Positions 5,868-15,619 of a stretch of DNA of 29,395 nt are shown here, one piece after another. The translations under genes were made by a program, and so were the position numbers. Origin of the DNA: an uncultured Chlamydiaceae bacterium (GTDB lineage Bacteria; Chlamydiota; Chlamydiia; Chlamydiales; Chlamydiaceae); contig CALGBW010000029.1 in NCBI GenBank assembly GCA_937884635.1, positions 1-29,395 on the forward strand, written 5' to 3'. Position 1 is the first letter of the stretch; every line of letters starts with the position of its first letter. The notes under the pieces are model-generated. The model ran no database searches, was not told where the DNA came from, and saw only the letters and a program-made list of their open reading frames with translations.

Positions 5868-8800
5868 ATGTTCAAATGCCCAGAGCGGGTTAGCGTCAAA
5901 AAAAAAGAAGATATTTTAGATCTTCCTAATCTGATCGAAGTCCAAATTAAATCCTATAAGCAATTCCTTCAAATAGGAAAATTGGCGGAAGAGCGCGAAA
6001 ATATAGGATTAGAAGAGGTTTTCAGGGAAATTTTCCCTATCAAGTCTTATAACGAAGCTACTATTTTAGAGTACTTGTCCTACAATTTAGGAGTGCCTAA
6101 ATATTCTCCTGAAGAGTGCGTCCGTAGGGGAATTACTTATAGTGTTACCTTAAAAGTGCGTTTTAGACTCACTGATGAAACGGGAATCAAAGAAGAAGAA
6201 GTCTATATGGGAACAATCCCCATTATGACCGATAAAGGAACGTTCATTATTAATGGCGCAGAGCGAGTTGTTGTTTCTCAAATGCATCGATCTCCTGGGA
6301 TCAACTTTGAACAAGAGAAACATTCTAAGGGTAATACTCTTTTTTCTTTCCGGATTATTCCTTACAGAGGGAGCTGGTTAGAAGCCATCTTTGATATCAA
6401 TGATTTAATTTATATTCATATCGATAGAAAGAAACGTCGTAGAAAAATTTTAGCTATGACGTTTATTCGTGCTTTAGGATATTCATCAGATGCAGACATT
6501 ATCGAAGAGTTTTTCCAAGTAGAAGACCTTAGTTTAGCTAGTGAAAAGGACTTTTCTTCTTTAGTAGGTAAGGTACTAGCAGATAATGTAGTTGATGATA
6601 CTGCTTCTTTGGTTTATGGAAAAGCTGGAGAAAAATTGAGTACAGCCATGTTGAAACGTATGCTGGACTCTGGAATTTCTTCTGTAAAAGTGGCTGTTGA
6701 CGCGGATGAGAATCACCCTGTGATTAAGATGTTGGCAAAAGATCCGACGGATTCTTATGAAGCAGCATTAAAAGATTTTTATAGACGATTAAGACCGGGT
6801 GAACCAGCAACGTTGGCTAATGCTCGTTCTACAATCATGCGTCTTTTCTTTGATCCTAAGCGATATAATTTGGGGCGAGTTGGTCGTTATAAGTTGAATC
6901 GTAAGCTTGGCTTCTCTATGGATGATGAAGCTTTGTCTCAAGTTACTTTAAGAAAAGAAGACGTAATAGGCGCTATTAAGTACCTTATTAGTCTCAAAAT
7001 GGGTTCTGAACATGCATCCGTGGATGATATAGACCATTTAGCTAATCGGCGGGTTCGATCTGTTGGGGAGTTGATTCAGAATCAGTGCCGTGCTGGATTG
7101 GCGCGCATGGAGAAAATTGTTCGGGAAAGAATGAATCTTTTCGATTTTTCTTCGGACACATTGACTCCAGGTAAAATTATTTCTGCTAAGGGCTTGGCAA
7201 GCGTTCTTAAAGATTTCTTTGGGCGGTCTCAGTTATCTCAGTTTATGGATCAAACCAATCCTGTTGCAGAATTGACGCATAAGCGTCGTTTATCAGCTTT
7301 AGGCCCGGGGGGGTTAAATAGGGAGCGTGCTGGCTTTGAAGTTCGGGACGTCCATGCAAGTCATTATGGTCGTATTTGTCCGATTGAAACGCCAGAAGGT
7401 CCAAACATTGGATTGATTACATCTTTATCCGCTTTTGCAAAAATTAATGAGTTCGGATTCATTGAAACTCCTTATCGAATTGTTCGTGATGGGGTGGTAA
7501 CTGATGAAATTGAATACATGACAGCAGACGTGGAGGAGGATTGCGTAATTGCTCAGGCTTCTGCAAATTTGGATGAGTACAATATGTTTGCTGATCCTAT
7601 TTGTTGGGCTAGGTACAAAGGTGAAGCTTTTGAAGCTGATACGAGTACTGTTACACACATGGATGTGTCACCTAAGCAATTAGTTTCTATTGTCACAGGT
7701 TTGATACCATTTTTAGAGCACGACGACGCCAACAGGGCTTTGATGGGATCAAACATGCAACGTCAAGCTGTTCCTTTATTAAAAACAGAAGCTCCAATTG
7801 TTGGTACTGGTTTGGAAGGCAGAGCGGCTAAAGATTCTGGTACGATTGTTGTTGCTGAAGAAGATGGTACTGTAGAATACGTAGATGGTTTCAAGGTTGT
7901 TGTTGCAACAAAGAATAACCCCACTATCAAAAACACGTACAAATTAAAGAAATTCCTTAGATCTAATTCTGGTACTTGCATCAATCAGACCCCGTTGTGT
8001 TGTATAGGGGATGTGGTATCTAAGGGAGATGTGCTTGCTGATGGTCCTGCAACGGATCAAGGAGAGCTTGCTTTAGGTAAGAATATCTTAGTAGCGTTCA
8101 TGCCTTGGTATGGTTACAACTTTGAGGATGCGATTATTATTTCTGAAAAGTTGATTAAGCAGGACGCTTATACATCGATTTATATCGAAGAGTTTGAACT
8201 TACGGCTAGGGATACTAAGTTAGGGAAAGAAGAAATTACTAGAGATATTCCTAACGTATCTGAAGAGGTCTTGGCGAATCTTGGGGAAGACGGGATTGTT
8301 CGTATTGGAGCTGAAGTTAAGCCCGGGGACATCCTTGTCGGTAAAATTACTCCTAAATCAGAAACAGAGTTAGCTCCTGAAGAGCGTTTGTTGCGGGCTA
8401 TTTTTGGAGAGAAAGCTGCGGATGTAAAAGATGCTTCTTTAACAGTGCCTCCAGGAACAGAAGGTGTTGTTATGGATGTTAAGGTCTTTAGTAGAAAAGA
8501 CCGACTCTCTAAGAGCGATGATGAATTAGTTGAAGACGCTGTGCATTTGAAAGATTTGCAAAAAGATTTCAAAAATCAATTAGCTGAATTGAAAATCGAG
8601 TATCGTGAGAAATTGGGAGCTCTGTTGCTCAATGAAAAAGCACCTGCTTCTATTATTCACAGACGTACTGCTGATGTTTTAGTTCAAGAGGGAACTGTAT
8701 TCGACCAAGAGACTATAGAGCTTTTAGAAAGAGAGTCATTAGTCGATTTATTGATGCCAACTTGTGATATTTATGATGTCTTGAAGAATTTGTTGTCAGA

Positions 8801-9626
8801 TTACGAAACCTCTTTGCAACGCTTAGAAGTCAATTATAAGACAGAAGTAGAACATATCCGTGAAGGAGATGCGGATTTGGATCATGGCGTTATCCGTCAA
8901 GTTAAGGTGTACGTTGCTTCCAAGAGAAAACTGCAAGTAGGGGATAAGATGGCTGGACGTCATGGAAACAAAGGAGTTGTTTCCAAGATTGTTCCGGAGG
9001 CAGATATGCCATATTTGGCTAATGGCGAAACAATTCAGATGATTCTGAATCCCCTTGGTGTGCCTTCTCGAATGAACTTGGGACAAGTTTTAGAGACACA
9101 TTTAGGATATGCTGCTAAAACCGCAGGAATTCATGTTAAAACTCCAGTTTTCGAAGGATTCCCTGAGTCTAGAATTTGGGATATGATGATAGAACAAGGG
9201 TTGCCAGAAGATGGTAAGTCCTATTTGTTCGATGGAAAAACTGGCGAGCGCTTTGACAATAAGGTGGTTATAGGTTACATCTACATGTTGAAATTGAGCC
9301 ACTTAGTTGCGGATAAGATTCACGCAAGGTCTATTGGCCCCTACTCCTTAGTTACGCAACAACCGTTGGGTGGTAAATCTCAAATGGGTGGTCAGCGATT
9401 TGGGGAGATGGAAGTTTGGGCTTTGGAGGCCTATGGGGTTGCTCATATGCTCCAAGAGATCTTGACTGTGAAGTCTGACGATGTATCTGGAAGAACAAGG
9501 ATTTACGAATCCATTGTTAAGGGAGAGAACTTGCTGAAGTCTGGAACTCCGGAATCATTCAATGTTTTGATTAAAGAAATGCAAGGTCTTGGGCTTGATG
9601 TCCGTCCTATGGTAGTAGATGCTTAA
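5868..9626 (+). CDS. rpoB: RNA polymerase beta subunit
   Basis: 1252-residue catalytic subunit of RNA polymerase. Protrusion and lobe domains come first. The rifampicin pocket runs from G452 (GRSQLSQFMDQ) to about 500 (ICPIETPEGPNIGLI); by alignment D461, H471 and S476 correspond to E. coli D516, H526 and S531 and are all wild-type. The catalytic-core stretch MPWYGYNFEDAIIISE, the segment GDKMAGRHGNKGVVS and the C-terminal clamp region QQPLGGKSQMGGQRFGEMEV are intact. Length matches chlamydial RpoB. It lacks the large insertions of the E. coli protein. rpoC starts 27 bases downstream in the same operon. Confidence 0.99.
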   Translation: MFKCPERVSVKKKEDILDLPNLIEVQIKSYKQFLQIGKLAEERENIGLEEVFREIFPIKSYNEATILEYLSYNLGVPKYSPEECVRRGITYSVTLKVRFRLTDETGIKEEEVYMGTIPIMTDKGTFIINGAERVVVSQMHRSPGINFEQEKHSKGNTLFSFRIIPYRGSWLEAIFDINDLIYIHIDRKKRRRKILAMTFIRALGYSSDADIIEEFFQVEDLSLASEKDFSSLVGKVLADNVVDDTASLVYGKAGEKLSTAMLKRMLDSGISSVKVAVDADENHPVIKMLAKDPTDSYEAALKDFYRRLRPGEPATLANARSTIMRLFFDPKRYNLGRVGRYKLNRKLGFSMDDEALSQVTLRKEDVIGAIKYLISLKMGSEHASVDDIDHLANRRVRSVGELIQNQCRAGLARMEKIVRERMNLFDFSSDTLTPGKIISAKGLASVLKDFFGRSQLSQFMDQTNPVAELTHKRRLSALGPGGLNRERAGFEVRDVHASHYGRICPIETPEGPNIGLITSLSAFAKINEFGFIETPYRIVRDGVVTDEIEYMTADVEEDCVIAQASANLDEYNMFADPICWARYKGEAFEADTSTVTHMDVSPKQLVSIVTGLIPFLEHDDANRALMGSNMQRQAVPLLKTEAPIVGTGLEGRAAKDSGTIVVAEEDGTVEYVDGFKVVVATKNNPTIKNTYKLKKFLRSNSGTCINQTPLCCIGDVVSKGDVLADGPATDQGELALGKNILVAFMPWYGYNFEDAIIISEKLIKQDAYTSIYIEEFELTARDTKLGKEEITRDIPNVSEEVLANLGEDGIVRIGAEVKPGDILVGKITPKSETELAPEERLLRAIFGEKAADVKDASLTVPPGTEGVVMDVKVFSRKDRLSKSDDELVEDAVHLKDLQKDFKNQLAELKIEYREKLGALLLNEKAPASIIHRRTADVLVQEGTVFDQETIELLERESLVDLLMPTCDIYDVLKNLLSDYETSLQRLEVNYKTEVEHIREGDADLDHGVIRQVKVYVASKRKLQVGDKMAGRHGNKGVVSKIVPEADMPYLANGETIQMILNPLGVPSRMNLGQVLETHLGYAAKTAGIHVKTPVFEGFPESRIWDMMIEQGLPEDGKSYLFDGKTGERFDNKVVIGYIYMLKLSHLVADKIHARSIGPYSLVTQQPLGGKSQMGGQRFGEMEVWALEAYGVAHMLQEILTVKSDDVSGRTRIYESIVKGENLLKSGTPESFNVLIKEMQGLGLDVRPMVVDA

Positions 9627-9653
9627 AAAATCACTTATTGGAGAAAAATACTA

Positions 9654-12600
9654 ATGTTTGGAGAAAATTCTCGAGACGTTTCCTCTCTATCTAAGGAGGG
9701 GTTGTTTGATAAGCTGGAAATAGGGATTGCCTCAGATATTACTATTCGTGATAAGTGGTCTTGCGGGGAAATCAAAAAGCCTGAAACTATCAACTATCGA
9801 ACGTTTAAGCCTGAGAAAGGTGGGTTGTTTTGTGAAAAGATTTTCGGCCCCACTAAGGATTGGGAATGTTGTTGCGGTAAATATAAAAAGATCAAACATA
9901 AAGGCATCGTTTGCGATCGTTGCGGTGTAGAAGTGACTTTATCTAAAGTGCGACGTGAACGCATGGCTCATATCGAGCTTGCGGTGCCTATCGTGCATAT
10001 TTGGTTTTTTAAAACGACTCCGTCTAGAATTGGAAACGTTTTAGGAATGACCGCCTCTGATCTTGAAAGAGTTATTTATTATGAAGAGTATGTTGTTATT
10101 GACCCAGGTAAGACTGATTTGGTCAAAAAACAATTATTGAATGACTCTGAATATCGTGAAGTTGTAGAGAAGTGGGGTAAAGATGCTTTTGTTGCCAAGA
10201 TGGGAGGAGAGGCTATTTATGACCTGCTTAAATCAGAAGATTTACAGTCTCTGCTCAAAGAACTGAAAGATCGGTTACGTAAGACGAAATCACAACAAGC
10301 TAGGATGAAGCTAGCTAAACGGTTAAAGATCATAGAAGGGTTTGTTTCATCTTCTAATCGTCCTGAATGGATGGTTTTGAAGAATGTTCCAGTTGTTCCA
10401 CCAGATCTACGTCCGTTGGTTCCCTTGGATGGTGGAAGGTTTGCTACTTCTGATTTGAACGATTTATATCGACGAGTAATCAACAGAAATAATCGCTTAA
10501 AAGCTATTTTGCGGTTGAAAACTCCAGAAGTAATCGTGCGTAATGAGAAGCGTATGTTACAAGAGGCTGTTGATGCTTTGTTTGATAACGGGAGACATGG
10601 CCATCCTGTAATGGGGGCGGGTAATAGACCTTTGAAATCTCTTTCTGAGATGTTGAAAGGAAAAAATGGACGATTCCGTCAAAACCTTTTGGGTAAACGA
10701 GTCGATTATTCGGGTCGTTCGGTCATTATCGTAGGACCTGAATTGAAGTTTAATCAGTGTGGTCTTCCTAAAGAGATGGCTTTGGAATTGTTTGAGCCAT
10801 TTATTATTAAACGATTGAAAGATCAAGGAAGCGTTTACACAATACGTTCTGCAAAAAAAATGATTCAGCGCGGAGCTCCGGAAGTTTGGGATGTTTTGGA
10901 AGAGATCATCAAGGGACATCCGGTTCTATTAAACCGAGCTCCTACGTTGCACCGCTTAGGTATTCAAGCGTTTGAACCGGTATTGATTGAAGGAAAAGCT
11001 ATTCGCGTTCACCCATTGGTTTGCGCAGCGTTCAACGCGGACTTCGACGGAGACCAAATGGCTGTTCACGTGCCTTTATCTGTAGAAGCTCAGCTTGAAG
11101 CTAAAGTTTTAATGATGGCCCCAGACAATATCTTTTTGCCATCTTCGGGTAAACCTGTCGCTATTCCTTCTAAGGACATGACGTTAGGATTATACTACTT
11201 GATGGCAGATCCTACATATTTTCCAGAGGAACATGGAGGAAAAACGAAGATATTCAAAGACGTCATAGAGGTTATGAGGGCTTTGCAAGCTGGTGGTTTC
11301 CTTGATGATCGCTTGGGCTCTCGTCGGGATGAAACCGGAAGAGGGATTCACATCCATGAGAAGATTAAAGTTCGGATTGATGGTCAAATTATCGAGACTA
11401 CTCCTGGACGTGTGTTATTCAATAGGATCGTTCCTAAGGAATTGGGCTTCCAGAACTATAGTATGCCAAGTAAGCGTATCAGTGAGCTGATCCTGCAGTG
11501 TTATAAAAAAGTAGGATTAGAGGCTACAGTTCGTTTCTTGGATGATCTTAAAGATTTAGGGTTTGTTCAAGCAACAAAAGCTGCTATTTCCATGGGGCTG
11601 AAAGACGTTCGTATTCCAGAGGTTAAAGAAGCTATCTTGAAAGATGCTTATGATAAGGTAGCTGTTGTTAAGAAGCAGTATGAGGATGGTATCATCACGG
11701 ACGGTGAGCGACATTCGAAGACAATTAGTATCTGGACAGAAGTTTCAGATCATTTGTCCGATGCCTTGTACTCTGAGATTAGTAAGCTGAAGAATAGTAA
11801 GCACAATCCGCTCTTCCTTATGATTGATTCTGGAGCTCGAGGAAACAAATCTCAGTTGAAGCAGCTAGGTGCTTTGCGGGGATTGATGGCTAAGCCAAAT
11901 GGGGCTATTATTGAGTCTCCTATTACATCTAACTTTAGAGAAGGTTTGACGGTCTTAGAGTACTCGATTTCCTCTCACGGTGCTAGAAAGGGGCTTGCGG
12001 ATACAGCGTTGAAGACGGCCGACTCTGGTTACTTGACTCGAAGATTAGTAGACGTTGCTCAAGATGTGATTATTACAGAAAAAGATTGTGGTACGCTAAA
12101 CCATATTGAGATTTCTGCCGTTCGTCAGGGTTCAGAAGAGCTTCTACCTTTGCGGGATCGTATCTATGGCCGGACCGTGTCGGAAGATATCTATCAGCCT
12201 GGAGATAAGAGCAAGCTTTTAGCTAAGTGTGGGGATGTTTTAACGTCTGCGCAAGCTGAGGCCATTGATGATGCTGGAATTAGTAGCATCAAGATCCGAT
12301 CCACTTTGACCTGTGAAAGTCCCCAAGGTGTGTGTGCTAAGTGTTACGGGCTCAATTTGGCTAATGGACGTTTGATCGGTCTCGGAGAAGCTGTGGGTAT
12401 TATCGCTGCTCAGTCTATTGGTGAGCCAGGAACGCAGTTAACGATGAGAACGTTCCACTTAGGAGGTATTGCTGCTACGTCCTCTACGCCAGAAATTTTG
12501 GCAAGTCATGACGGGGTTCTAGTATACATGGATCTTCGTGTTGTCGTAGGACAGGATGGCCACAATTTGGTTCTTAATAAGAAAGGAACTATTCATGTCG

Positions 12601-13838
12601 TCCGTGATGAGGGCCGGTCTCTAGAAGAGTATAAGAAACTTTTAGAAACTAAGTCTATTGAGAGCTTAGAGTTATTCCCGGTAGAACTTGGTGTGAAGAT
12701 TCTACTGAAAGATGGTGAGAAGGTCGTAGCTGGGCAAAGGATTGCAGAGGTTGAATTACATAATATTCCTATTATTTGTGATAAACCTGGTTTCGTGAAG
12801 TATGGGGATTTAGTAGAAGGTATTTCTACAGAGAGGGTCGTTAATAAGAATACTGGTTTAGTCGAGTTGATTGTAAAACAACATAGAGGGGAGTTGCATC
12901 CTCAAATTGCGATTTACGATGATTATGATATGACGGAGCTAGTTGGAACTTATGCTATCCCTTCCGGAGCCGTAATTTCCGTGGAAGAAGGCCAGAAGGT
13001 CGATCCAGGAATGTTATTGGCTAGATTGCCACGAGGAGCCATTAAGACTAAGGATATTACGGGCGGTTTGCCTAGGGTTGCTGAGCTTGTTGAAGCTCGT
13101 AAACCTGAAGATGCTGCTGATATTGCTAAGATTGATGGGGTTGTTGACTTCAAGGGTATTCAGAAGAACAAGCGTATTTTGGTTGTTCGTGATGAAGAGA
13201 CCGGAATGGAAGAGGAACACCTTATTTCCTTGACGAAGCACTTGATCGTACAGCGTGGCGATACTGTTATGAAGGGACAACAGTTAACAGATGGGTTGGT
13301 CGTTCCTCATGAGATTTTGGAGATTTGTGGAGTCCGCGAACTACAGAAATATCTAGTGAATGAAGTACAAGAGGTATATCGTTTACAAGGGGTGGACATC
13401 AACGATAAGCACATTGAGATTATTGTGCGTCAGATGTTACAGAAGGTCCGCATTACAGATCCAGGTGATACGACGCTCTTATTCAGCGAAGACGTTAATA
13501 AGAAAGAGTTTTACGAGGAGAATCGTAGAACGGAGGAGGAAGGTGGTAAACCAGCTCAAGCCGTTCCTGTCTTGTTGGGTATTACTAAGGCGTCCTTGGG
13601 TACAGAATCCTTTATTTCTGCTGCCTCCTTCCAAGATACAACGCGCGTTCTTACAGACGCTGCTTGTAGTGGTAAGACAGACTATCTGTTAGGGTTCAAA
13701 GAGAACGTGATTATGGGACATATGATTCCTGGCGGAACTGGTTTTGATACTCATAGACGTATCAAGCAGTATTTAGATCATAAACAAGAAGAGTTGGTAT
13801 TTGATTTTGTTAGTGAATCAGAAGCCTACGTTGTTTAG
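9654..13838 (+). CDS. rpoC: RNA polymerase beta-prime subunit
   Basis: 1394-residue subunit that carries the active-site metal ions. The N-terminal zinc site is C72, C74, C87, C90 (CCCGKYKKIKHKGIVCDRC). The catalytic NADFDGDQ motif has aspartates 463, 465 and 467. The second zinc site uses C812, C887, C894 and C897. The bridge helix and trigger loop fall in the stretch around AAQSIGEPGTQLTMRTFHLGG. The C-terminus binds omega and ends ELVFDFVSESEAYVV. A GGAG sequence precedes the ATG. Length is as in other chlamydiae. A strong terminator follows at 13867. Confidence 0.99.
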   Translation: MFGENSRDVSSLSKEGLFDKLEIGIASDITIRDKWSCGEIKKPETINYRTFKPEKGGLFCEKIFGPTKDWECCCGKYKKIKHKGIVCDRCGVEVTLSKVRRERMAHIELAVPIVHIWFFKTTPSRIGNVLGMTASDLERVIYYEEYVVIDPGKTDLVKKQLLNDSEYREVVEKWGKDAFVAKMGGEAIYDLLKSEDLQSLLKELKDRLRKTKSQQARMKLAKRLKIIEGFVSSSNRPEWMVLKNVPVVPPDLRPLVPLDGGRFATSDLNDLYRRVINRNNRLKAILRLKTPEVIVRNEKRMLQEAVDALFDNGRHGHPVMGAGNRPLKSLSEMLKGKNGRFRQNLLGKRVDYSGRSVIIVGPELKFNQCGLPKEMALELFEPFIIKRLKDQGSVYTIRSAKKMIQRGAPEVWDVLEEIIKGHPVLLNRAPTLHRLGIQAFEPVLIEGKAIRVHPLVCAAFNADFDGDQMAVHVPLSVEAQLEAKVLMMAPDNIFLPSSGKPVAIPSKDMTLGLYYLMADPTYFPEEHGGKTKIFKDVIEVMRALQAGGFLDDRLGSRRDETGRGIHIHEKIKVRIDGQIIETTPGRVLFNRIVPKELGFQNYSMPSKRISELILQCYKKVGLEATVRFLDDLKDLGFVQATKAAISMGLKDVRIPEVKEAILKDAYDKVAVVKKQYEDGIITDGERHSKTISIWTEVSDHLSDALYSEISKLKNSKHNPLFLMIDSGARGNKSQLKQLGALRGLMAKPNGAIIESPITSNFREGLTVLEYSISSHGARKGLADTALKTADSGYLTRRLVDVAQDVIITEKDCGTLNHIEISAVRQGSEELLPLRDRIYGRTVSEDIYQPGDKSKLLAKCGDVLTSAQAEAIDDAGISSIKIRSTLTCESPQGVCAKCYGLNLANGRLIGLGEAVGIIAAQSIGEPGTQLTMRTFHLGGIAATSSTPEILASHDGVLVYMDLRVVVGQDGHNLVLNKKGTIHVVRDEGRSLEEYKKLLETKSIESLELFPVELGVKILLKDGEKVVAGQRIAEVELHNIPIICDKPGFVKYGDLVEGISTERVVNKNTGLVELIVKQHRGELHPQIAIYDDYDMTELVGTYAIPSGAVISVEEGQKVDPGMLLARLPRGAIKTKDITGGLPRVAELVEARKPEDAADIAKIDGVVDFKGIQKNKRILVVRDEETGMEEEHLISLTKHLIVQRGDTVMKGQQLTDGLVVPHEILEICGVRELQKYLVNEVQEVYRLQGVDINDKHIEIIVRQMLQKVRITDPGDTTLLFSEDVNKKEFYEENRRTEEEGGKPAQAVPVLLGITKASLGTESFISAASFQDTTRVLTDAACSGKTDYLLGFKENVIMGHMIPGGTGFDTHRRIKQYLDHKQEELVFDFVSESEAYVV

Positions 13839-13866
13839 TTCTATAGTTTTGGATCGATAGCAGAAC

Positions 13867-13904
13867 AAAAGCCTATTCCTTAATTAGGGGAATAGGCTTT
13901 TTTG
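13867..13904 (+). terminator. Strong rho-independent terminator after rpoC
   Basis: GCCTATTCC (13871-13879) pairs with GGAATAGGC (13889-13897), extended by AAAA on the left and TTTTTT on the right. It lies about 30 bases after the rpoC stop. The flanking A tract could let it terminate in both directions. Confidence 0.95.
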
Positions 13905-14130
13905 TTATAGGTAATTTTCTGAAACAGATAAAGGCAATAGAGAAAAAAATAGGGGCAGTTGTGTGTTAAAATAATTCTCGCTTTAGATTTAATTTTATAG
14001 TATAAGTCTGAGGAAGATGAGAAGACTTCATCTGGCGCTGGCTGTGTTTTGCCAGTTATTTGAGCCGCTAATCCCATTCATAAATAGAGGGAGTTAGTAG
14101 TTTTCGACCGTTTGTAATGACAGAGAGTAT

Positions 14131-15117
14131 ATGTCCAATCAGTTTGATCAGCTAAAATCTTGGAGCGTTATCGTTTGTGATTCGGGAGATCCAGAGTTGG
14201 TAAAGGCTGCTGGAAGCCAGGATGCTACAACGAATCCGTCCTTGATATTGCGGGCGTCTCAGGATCCCAAATATCAGAGCCTGTTATCCGAAGCTATAAT
14301 TTGGGGGATCCGTCAGAATGGGGATCATATCCAAACTATGTCACTGGTCTTAGATAGAATCCAAGTTAGTTTTGGTTTGGAGATCTTAAAAAGTGTCCCA
14401 GGGCGAGTTTCTTTAGAGATCGATCCCAGATTGTCTTTCAATATAGAAGCTATGGTGCAAAGGGGACTATTTCTTTCTCAGTTGTTCGAGAAGTGTGGCG
14501 GAGATAAAAAGCGTTTACTTATTAAGATTCCTGCGACTTGGGAAGGTATCAAGGCTGCTGAAATCTTGGAACAACAGGGGTGCGCCTGTAATGTGACTCT
14601 TGTATTTAACCTGATACAAGCTATTGCTGCAGCTAATGCTAAGGTTACTTTGATATCTCCTTTTGTAGGTCGGATTTACGACTGGTGGATTGCGGCTTAT
14701 GGTAAGGATGGTTACACAATTGAGTCAGATCCTGGAGTGGCTTCTGTATCAAGTATTTATACGTATTACAAGAAGTTTGATATTTCAACTCAGATAATGG
14801 CCGCTTCGTTTCGAACTAAGGAACAGGTCCTAGCTTTGGCTGGTTGTGATTTTCTTACAATTTCCCCTAAGTTGATTGAAGAACTGAAGCAGGAGCAGGG
14901 AGGAAACATTCAGAGACAGCTCTCCCCTGAAAAGGTGAAGGAGTTGGATATTCAGCCTGTGGAGTTGACAGAGAGTGTTTTTCGGTTTCTTATGAATGAG
15001 GATGCCATGGCCACTGAAAAATTGGCAGAAGGAATTAGGGTGTTTTCTGGCGATACGCAGATTTTAGAAGCTTCTGTCACAGAATTTATCAGGCAGTTGG
15101 CTGCTCAAGATGTGTAG
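14131..15117 (+). CDS. tal: Transaldolase
   Basis: 328-residue cytosolic enzyme of the non-oxidative pentose phosphate pathway; it moves a dihydroxyacetone unit from sedoheptulose 7-phosphate to glyceraldehyde 3-phosphate. Class I TalB-type: D17 (VVCDSGD in the family; here VIVCDSGD), DATTNPSLIL (about 31-40), and the Schiff-base lysine K132 in LLIKIPATW, at the same number as E. coli TalB. The later segment SPFVGRIYDWW is also a family signature. It stands alone between the rpoC terminator and the next gene. About 290 bases precede it, including AT-rich TATAGT/TATAAG (13996-14006) that could be a -10 element. The ribosome binding site is weak (AGAG). Confidence 0.97.
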   Translation: MSNQFDQLKSWSVIVCDSGDPELVKAAGSQDATTNPSLILRASQDPKYQSLLSEAIIWGIRQNGDHIQTMSLVLDRIQVSFGLEILKSVPGRVSLEIDPRLSFNIEAMVQRGLFLSQLFEKCGGDKKRLLIKIPATWEGIKAAEILEQQGCACNVTLVFNLIQAIAAANAKVTLISPFVGRIYDWWIAAYGKDGYTIESDPGVASVSSIYTYYKKFDISTQIMAASFRTKEQVLALAGCDFLTISPKLIEELKQEQGGNIQRQLSPEKVKELDIQPVELTESVFRFLMNEDAMATEKLAEGIRVFSGDTQILEASVTEFIRQLAAQDV

Positions 15118-15150
15118 TAAAATAGACGGATAGCAAAATAAAAGGAGAAA

Positions 15151-15216
15151 GCGAGGTTTTGCTGCTGGAATGCAGGAGCTATCCCTCCCTAAGTCTGCGC
15201 GGCTTGGGGCCCTCGC
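15151..15216 (+). promoter_or_regulatory. Compact three-helix RNA leader before the cysteine-rich gene
   Basis: Closing helix GCGAGG (15151-15156)/CCTCGC (15211-15216). Inside it, a first hairpin GCTGCTG (15161-15167)/CAGGAGC (15173-15179) with one G-G mismatch, and a second hairpin CCCTAAG (15188-15194)/CTTGGGG (15204-15210, one T-G pair). Together they make a three-way junction that is GC-rich against AT-rich surroundings. It ends 10 bases before the start codon, with no T tract. I do not recognise it as a known riboswitch or tRNA. Confidence 0.45.
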
Positions 15217-15226
15217 GAAATACTAA

Positions 15227-15619
15227 ATGAACGGGGACCCATTATTAGTCTTTTCTTGCCCATGTTGTAATGAAGGCGAGGTGACATTTTCTTTGCTTGA
15301 TGTAGAAGGTTCGCTATCCTGTAGTTGTTGTTCTTCAACTTATGTTTTTGATGTTGGAATGCAGGCTGCTATTAATCAGTTTGCTGCGCTGTGTTCTCAG
15401 CTTTATCAGTCTCGATCTATTTTAGGGAATGCTGTTATTTCGGTTTCTGTGCAGGACCGTCTTGTGGAACTCCCTTTTCAATTGCTTTTTTCTCGCTTTC
15501 CAGTTTCCTTGAAGCTGAAAATAGCAGAAAAAGAAGTAAAAATCCGATTCATTTTCGATGCTTTAGCAATGGCCGTTTTGCATCAAGATGTGGCTTTGTT
15601 AGAAGAGGTTTCTCGCTAG
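15227..15619 (+). CDS. Small cysteine-rich protein, possible zinc ribbon (CT312-like)
   Basis: 130-residue protein that I place by position as the C. trachomatis CT312 counterpart; that gene has been labelled a predicted ferredoxin, but the sequence does not look like a classical one. Two cysteine knuckles are visible: C11, C13, C14 and C32, C34, C35. The spacing fits a zinc ribbon (C11/C14 with C32/C35) at least as well as an iron-sulfur site. The remaining 90 residues are alpha/beta without cysteines except one, and no membrane span. An in-frame stop at 15224-15226 excludes a longer N-terminus. No Shine-Dalgarno sequence precedes ATG 15227, which fits structured or leaderless control. Function unknown. 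Confidence 0.75.
   Translation: MNGDPLLVFSCPCCNEGEVTFSLLDVEGSLSCSCCSSTYVFDVGMQAAINQFAALCSQLYQSRSILGNAVISVSVQDRLVELPFQLLFSRFPVSLKLKIAEKEVKIRFIFDALAMAVLHQDVALLEEVSR

Noticed and set aside
8180..8572. 130-residue ORF on the minus strand inside rpoB
   Set aside because: Ser/Thr-rich antisense reading of the conserved rpoB frame, with no supporting start signal.
10557..10919. 120-residue ORF on the minus strand inside rpoC
   Set aside because: Opposite a highly conserved part of rpoC; open by chance.
15151..15216. 4.5S (SRP) RNA or tRNA relic
   Set aside because: The GGAAGGnAGCAG-type SRP core loop is missing, and there is no T loop or anticodon arm of tRNA type.
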